Source: Flavobacterium cupriresistens (GTDB taxonomy: Bacteria > Bacteroidota > Bacteroidia > Flavobacteriales > Flavobacteriaceae). Taken from it: a stretch of DNA of 64,000 nucleotides. Position numbers and translations under genes: made by a program. Below are positions 61,578 through 64,000 of this stretch, piece after piece. Within the stretch, counting starts at the first letter, position 1. Each line of letters starts with the position of its first letter. The stretch spans positions 186,001 to 250,000 of the forward strand of contig NZ_CP087134.1 of the NCBI RefSeq assembly GCF_020911925.1. Reading direction: 5' to 3'. The notes under the pieces are model-generated. The model ran no database searches. It worked only from the letters and a program-made list of their open reading frames with translations, and was not told the DNA's origin.

Positions 61578-63320
61578 ATGACTAAAATTAGATTACTTAC
61601 AACAACTATACTCCTTTTTTATTCATCATTATTTTTTTCTCAAGAACGACAACGAGCTGGGGATTTAATGAGTATTGCAATCAAATCGAAAGCTCAAAAA
61701 TTTAAAGAAAATCATAACTTCAACTTGGCTCAGGTATATTTTAGTCAAGGTAATTGGGATTCTACTTTGGTTTATTCAATGAAAGAAATAAGTATTGCAA
61801 AAAACAAAGAACTTATAGATTACTGTCATTATTTTAGAGGAATTAGTTTTAAAGAGAAAAAACTTCTTAGTGAATCTAAAAAGGAATTGAGTAAAATTTC
61901 TAATGATTTTCAGTTTTTGTATAAAGTGAAAATGAAATTAGGAGAGGTCACACTAGCACAAAATGATTTTAAAAATGCATTGCGATATTTTCAACAAGTT
62001 GAAAAACTAACTAATACAACAGCTTATGATTTTAAATATAGTACCGTACTACATAATATAGGATTATGTTATTTACATATCAAGAAAAATGATAAAGCGG
62101 AAGAGTATTTATTTAAAGGAGCTGAATTACAAGAAAAAGAAAAGGACACCTTATTACTGATAGGGTCTTATATGGATATTGCGACCTTATATTATGAACA
62201 ATATAAAGACAGTCAAGCAATTCCTTATTTTGAAAAAGCTTATCATTTATCCAAAAAAGTAAAATCGTTCGAACTTAAAAGAACTGCAACCAAAAATATG
62301 GCAGTTGTTGAAGAAAACAGAAAAAACTTCCCCTTAGCTTTAACCTATAGAAAAGAATACGAAGCCTGGAAAGATTCTTTAAATGACCAAAACAAAGTCT
62401 GGGCGATTGCAGATCTCGAAAAGAAATTTGCTGTCAAACAAAAGCAAAAAGAAGTAAACATACTCGAAGCTGAGAATAAAGTAAAAAAAGCTGAAAGAAA
62501 TGGGTTTCTTATTTCTTCAGTTTTATTGCTGGTATTGTTGGGTGCCGGTGTTTATTTTTACAGACAAAAGATCAAAAGCAACAAAATCATCCTAGCGCAG
62601 AAAAACGAATTGGATGAGTTGAACGCCACAAAAGACAAACTGTTTTCTATCGTCAGTCATGACTTACGCTCTTCGGTAAATGCTTTAAAAGTAAGTAATG
62701 GTAAACTAATCGAGAATCTGGAAAACAAAAAGTATACAGAATTAGATGTTTTGCTTCACAACAACAGCACTATTGCTGCAGGTGCTTACAATCTGTTAGA
62801 CAACCTGCTCAATTGGGCTTTGTTGCAAACCCAACAAGCCTACTTTTATCAGGAATCGTTGCATTTGGTATCGATCGTGCAACATGTAGAGTACAACTAC
62901 AAGCCTTTGATGCTGGATAAAAAGCTAAGTTATAAAAATGAAGTAACGGCATCAGAGTATGTATTTGCTGATTTGGATTCGCTTAAGATCATCATTCGGA
63001 ATTTTTTAGATAATGCGATTAAATTCTCTAAAGAAAACGGAACGATTTCGGTCTACTCGCGCCCTTCAACCGAAGACTTTTGTTATTTAGTAATTGAAGA
63101 CACGGGATTAGGAATGAGCAATGCAAGCAGAGAAGAATTACTAAAAGAAACCGTTTTACTTTCTAAAAAGAAAAATGACGACATCATAGGAACCGGTTTA
63201 GGAATGCAGTTGTGCAAAAGCCTGATTCATAAAAATGGTGGGAAATTGGATATAGAAAGCGAAGAAAACGTAGGGACGAAAATAATCATTGCCCTGCAAA
63301 AGTTTAAAAATCATGGATAA
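61578..63320 (+). CDS. TPR-containing sensor histidine kinase
   Basis: This 580-aa protein has a signal peptide (1-22), TPR-like repeats (about 45-270: YFSQGNWDSTLVYS, ALRYFQQVEKL, AIPYFEKAYHLSKKV), a membrane span (about 310-330), a HisKA-like box with His361 (LFSIVSHDLRSSVNAL) and an HATPase domain (IRNFLDNAIKFSKENGTISV, EDTGLGMS, GTGLGMQLCKSLIHKNGG). It overlaps the next gene by 8 nt (ATGGATAA), so the pair is co-translated. The stimulus is unknown. Confidence 0.92.
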   Translation: MTKIRLLTTTILLFYSSLFFSQERQRAGDLMSIAIKSKAQKFKENHNFNLAQVYFSQGNWDSTLVYSMKEISIAKNKELIDYCHYFRGISFKEKKLLSESKKELSKISNDFQFLYKVKMKLGEVTLAQNDFKNALRYFQQVEKLTNTTAYDFKYSTVLHNIGLCYLHIKKNDKAEEYLFKGAELQEKEKDTLLLIGSYMDIATLYYEQYKDSQAIPYFEKAYHLSKKVKSFELKRTATKNMAVVEENRKNFPLALTYRKEYEAWKDSLNDQNKVWAIADLEKKFAVKQKQKEVNILEAENKVKKAERNGFLISSVLLLVLLGAGVYFYRQKIKSNKIILAQKNELDELNATKDKLFSIVSHDLRSSVNALKVSNGKLIENLENKKYTELDVLLHNNSTIAAGAYNLLDNLLNWALLQTQQAYFYQESLHLVSIVQHVEYNYKPLMLDKKLSYKNEVTASEYVFADLDSLKIIIRNFLDNAIKFSKENGTISVYSRPSTEDFCYLVIEDTGLGMSNASREELLKETVLLSKKKNDDIIGTGLGMQLCKSLIHKNGGKLDIESEENVGTKIIIALQKFKNHG

Positions 63321-64000
63321 TATTAATGTACTTATTATCGAAGACACTCCTGCGGAAAGTGATGCGCTTGTAAAAGTGCTTACCGAGAATAATTACAATA
63401 TTGTTGGAATTGCAACATCCTACAGCGAAGCGCTGACGCTATTTTACAACAATGTGATTGATATTGTTGTGATCGATGTTTTTCTCAACGGAAATCCGGA
63501 TGGAATTACTTTTGCCGAGACGATTACCATTGTTCCGAACGGTATAAAACCCTTTGTCTTTTTAACCAGTTCTAAGGATCGCCAAATTTTTGAAAGAGCC
63601 AAGTTGACCAAACCGTTTAGTTTTTTGCTAAAACCGTTCAATGAGCTCGAAATTTTGTATGCGCTGGAAATGGCTGTAGAGAAATTCTACGGACAGACCA
63701 ATGTATTTCATAGTGAAGATCAGAATACAGTCATTAGCAATGAATCCCTTTTTATCAAAAAAAATAAGGCTTTAAAGAAAGTCCGCATTGAGGATATTGT
63801 CTACATTGAAGTAGAAGACCGGTATTGCAACATTATAACCGATGTTGAAAAATTTGTCATTCTAATTTCTTTAACTAAGATTATTCAGCTGTTAGATGAA
63901 ACAAAGTTTTTTCAAACCCATCGCAACTACATCGTAAACGCGACAAAAATTGAAGAAATAATTGTAAATGACAATCTGGTTATCTTAAAAGGAAATCATA
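63313..64000 (+). CDS. LytTR response regulator, 3'-truncated by window end
   Basis: The first 229 codons of a response regulator are present. The receiver domain has DINVLIIEDTPAESDALVKV, phospho-acceptor Asp55 (VVIDVFLNG) and KPFNELEILYALEM. A LytTR DNA-binding domain starts near 148 (IKKNKALKKVRIEDIVYIEVEDRYCNIIT, and FFQTHRNYIVNATKIEEI). It is partner to the overlapping histidine kinase. The end lies past 64000. Confidence 0.93.
   Translation, partial: MDNINVLIIEDTPAESDALVKVLTENNYNIVGIATSYSEALTLFYNNVIDIVVIDVFLNGNPDGITFAETITIVPNGIKPFVFLTSSKDRQIFERAKLTKPFSFLLKPFNELEILYALEMAVEKFYGQTNVFHSEDQNTVISNESLFIKKNKALKKVRIEDIVYIEVEDRYCNIITDVEKFVILISLTKIIQLLDETKFFQTHRNYIVNATKIEEIIVNDNLVILKGNH

Overview
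The window reads as chromosomal DNA of a flavobacterium (Bacteroidota), most likely Flavobacterium or a close relative. The evidence is AT-rich sequence, many copies of the Bacteroidota -7 promoter element TAnnTTTG, almost no Shine-Dalgarno sequences, and typical family content: PadR-PspC-GIN operon, CarboxypepD/TonB-type outer membrane protein, WbqC, DUF5683 after parAB, and a LytTR two-component pair. No insertion sequence, prophage, integrase, CRISPR array or rRNA was seen. All family names come from reading the proteins by eye; no database search was run.

Layout. 1-6.7 kb is a copper-handling cluster: the tail of a DUF3347 protein, an HMA-AraC regulator, a CopA-type ATPase, a multicopper oxidase fused to a CopB-like barrel, a small membrane protein and a tiny Lys/Cys-rich exported protein. 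6.8-14.7 kb holds a DUF4442 protein, a DUF4870 protein, the PadR/PspC/GIN envelope-stress-like operon, a nested palindromic repeat region, trxB and a secreted protein of unknown role. 14.8-20.5 kb carries tRNA-Pro(TGG) and the core block parA-parB-DUF5683-dapB-lepB-wbqC.

20.5-25.4 kb is the most accessory-looking part. It is an AT-rich, all-minus-strand locus encoding a MauE-like membrane protein, a membrane-anchored propeller-like protein, three paralogous exported mini-proteins with a conserved CX6CG core, and a large outer membrane beta-barrel protein. I consider it the best candidate for an undescribed system. 25.7-32 kb is a minus-strand block: mutL, two rhomboids and an endonuclease/phosphatase family protein, preceded by ribH and a TPR protein.

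32.4-49.5 kb is mostly plus strand: recF, a rhodanese-thioredoxin lipoprotein, two glycosyltransferases, a third rhomboid, murB, a possible structured RNA ahead of a PaiB-like gene, an ECF-like sigma factor, a TonB protein, an M48 protease, lipA, a GAPDH and a hybrid histidine kinase. 49.5-57 kb has lpxK, Nif3 plus a cysteine-free relative of zinc-ribbon proteins, an alpha/beta hydrolase, an ArsR-type regulator divergent from a P450-ABM operon, and rluF flanked by an inverted repeat. 57-64 kb has corA, a winged-helix-regulated membrane-protein cluster with a shared operator-like motif, an orphan 153-aa protein, and a TPR histidine kinase with an overlapping LytTR response regulator cut by the window end.

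Several intergenic gaps carry families of short related sequences: GAAACCTGAAACTTGAAAC-like, CTTTGCG-like, CACAGATT-like and CTCAGTCTCAG-like. Many form hairpins near gene ends.
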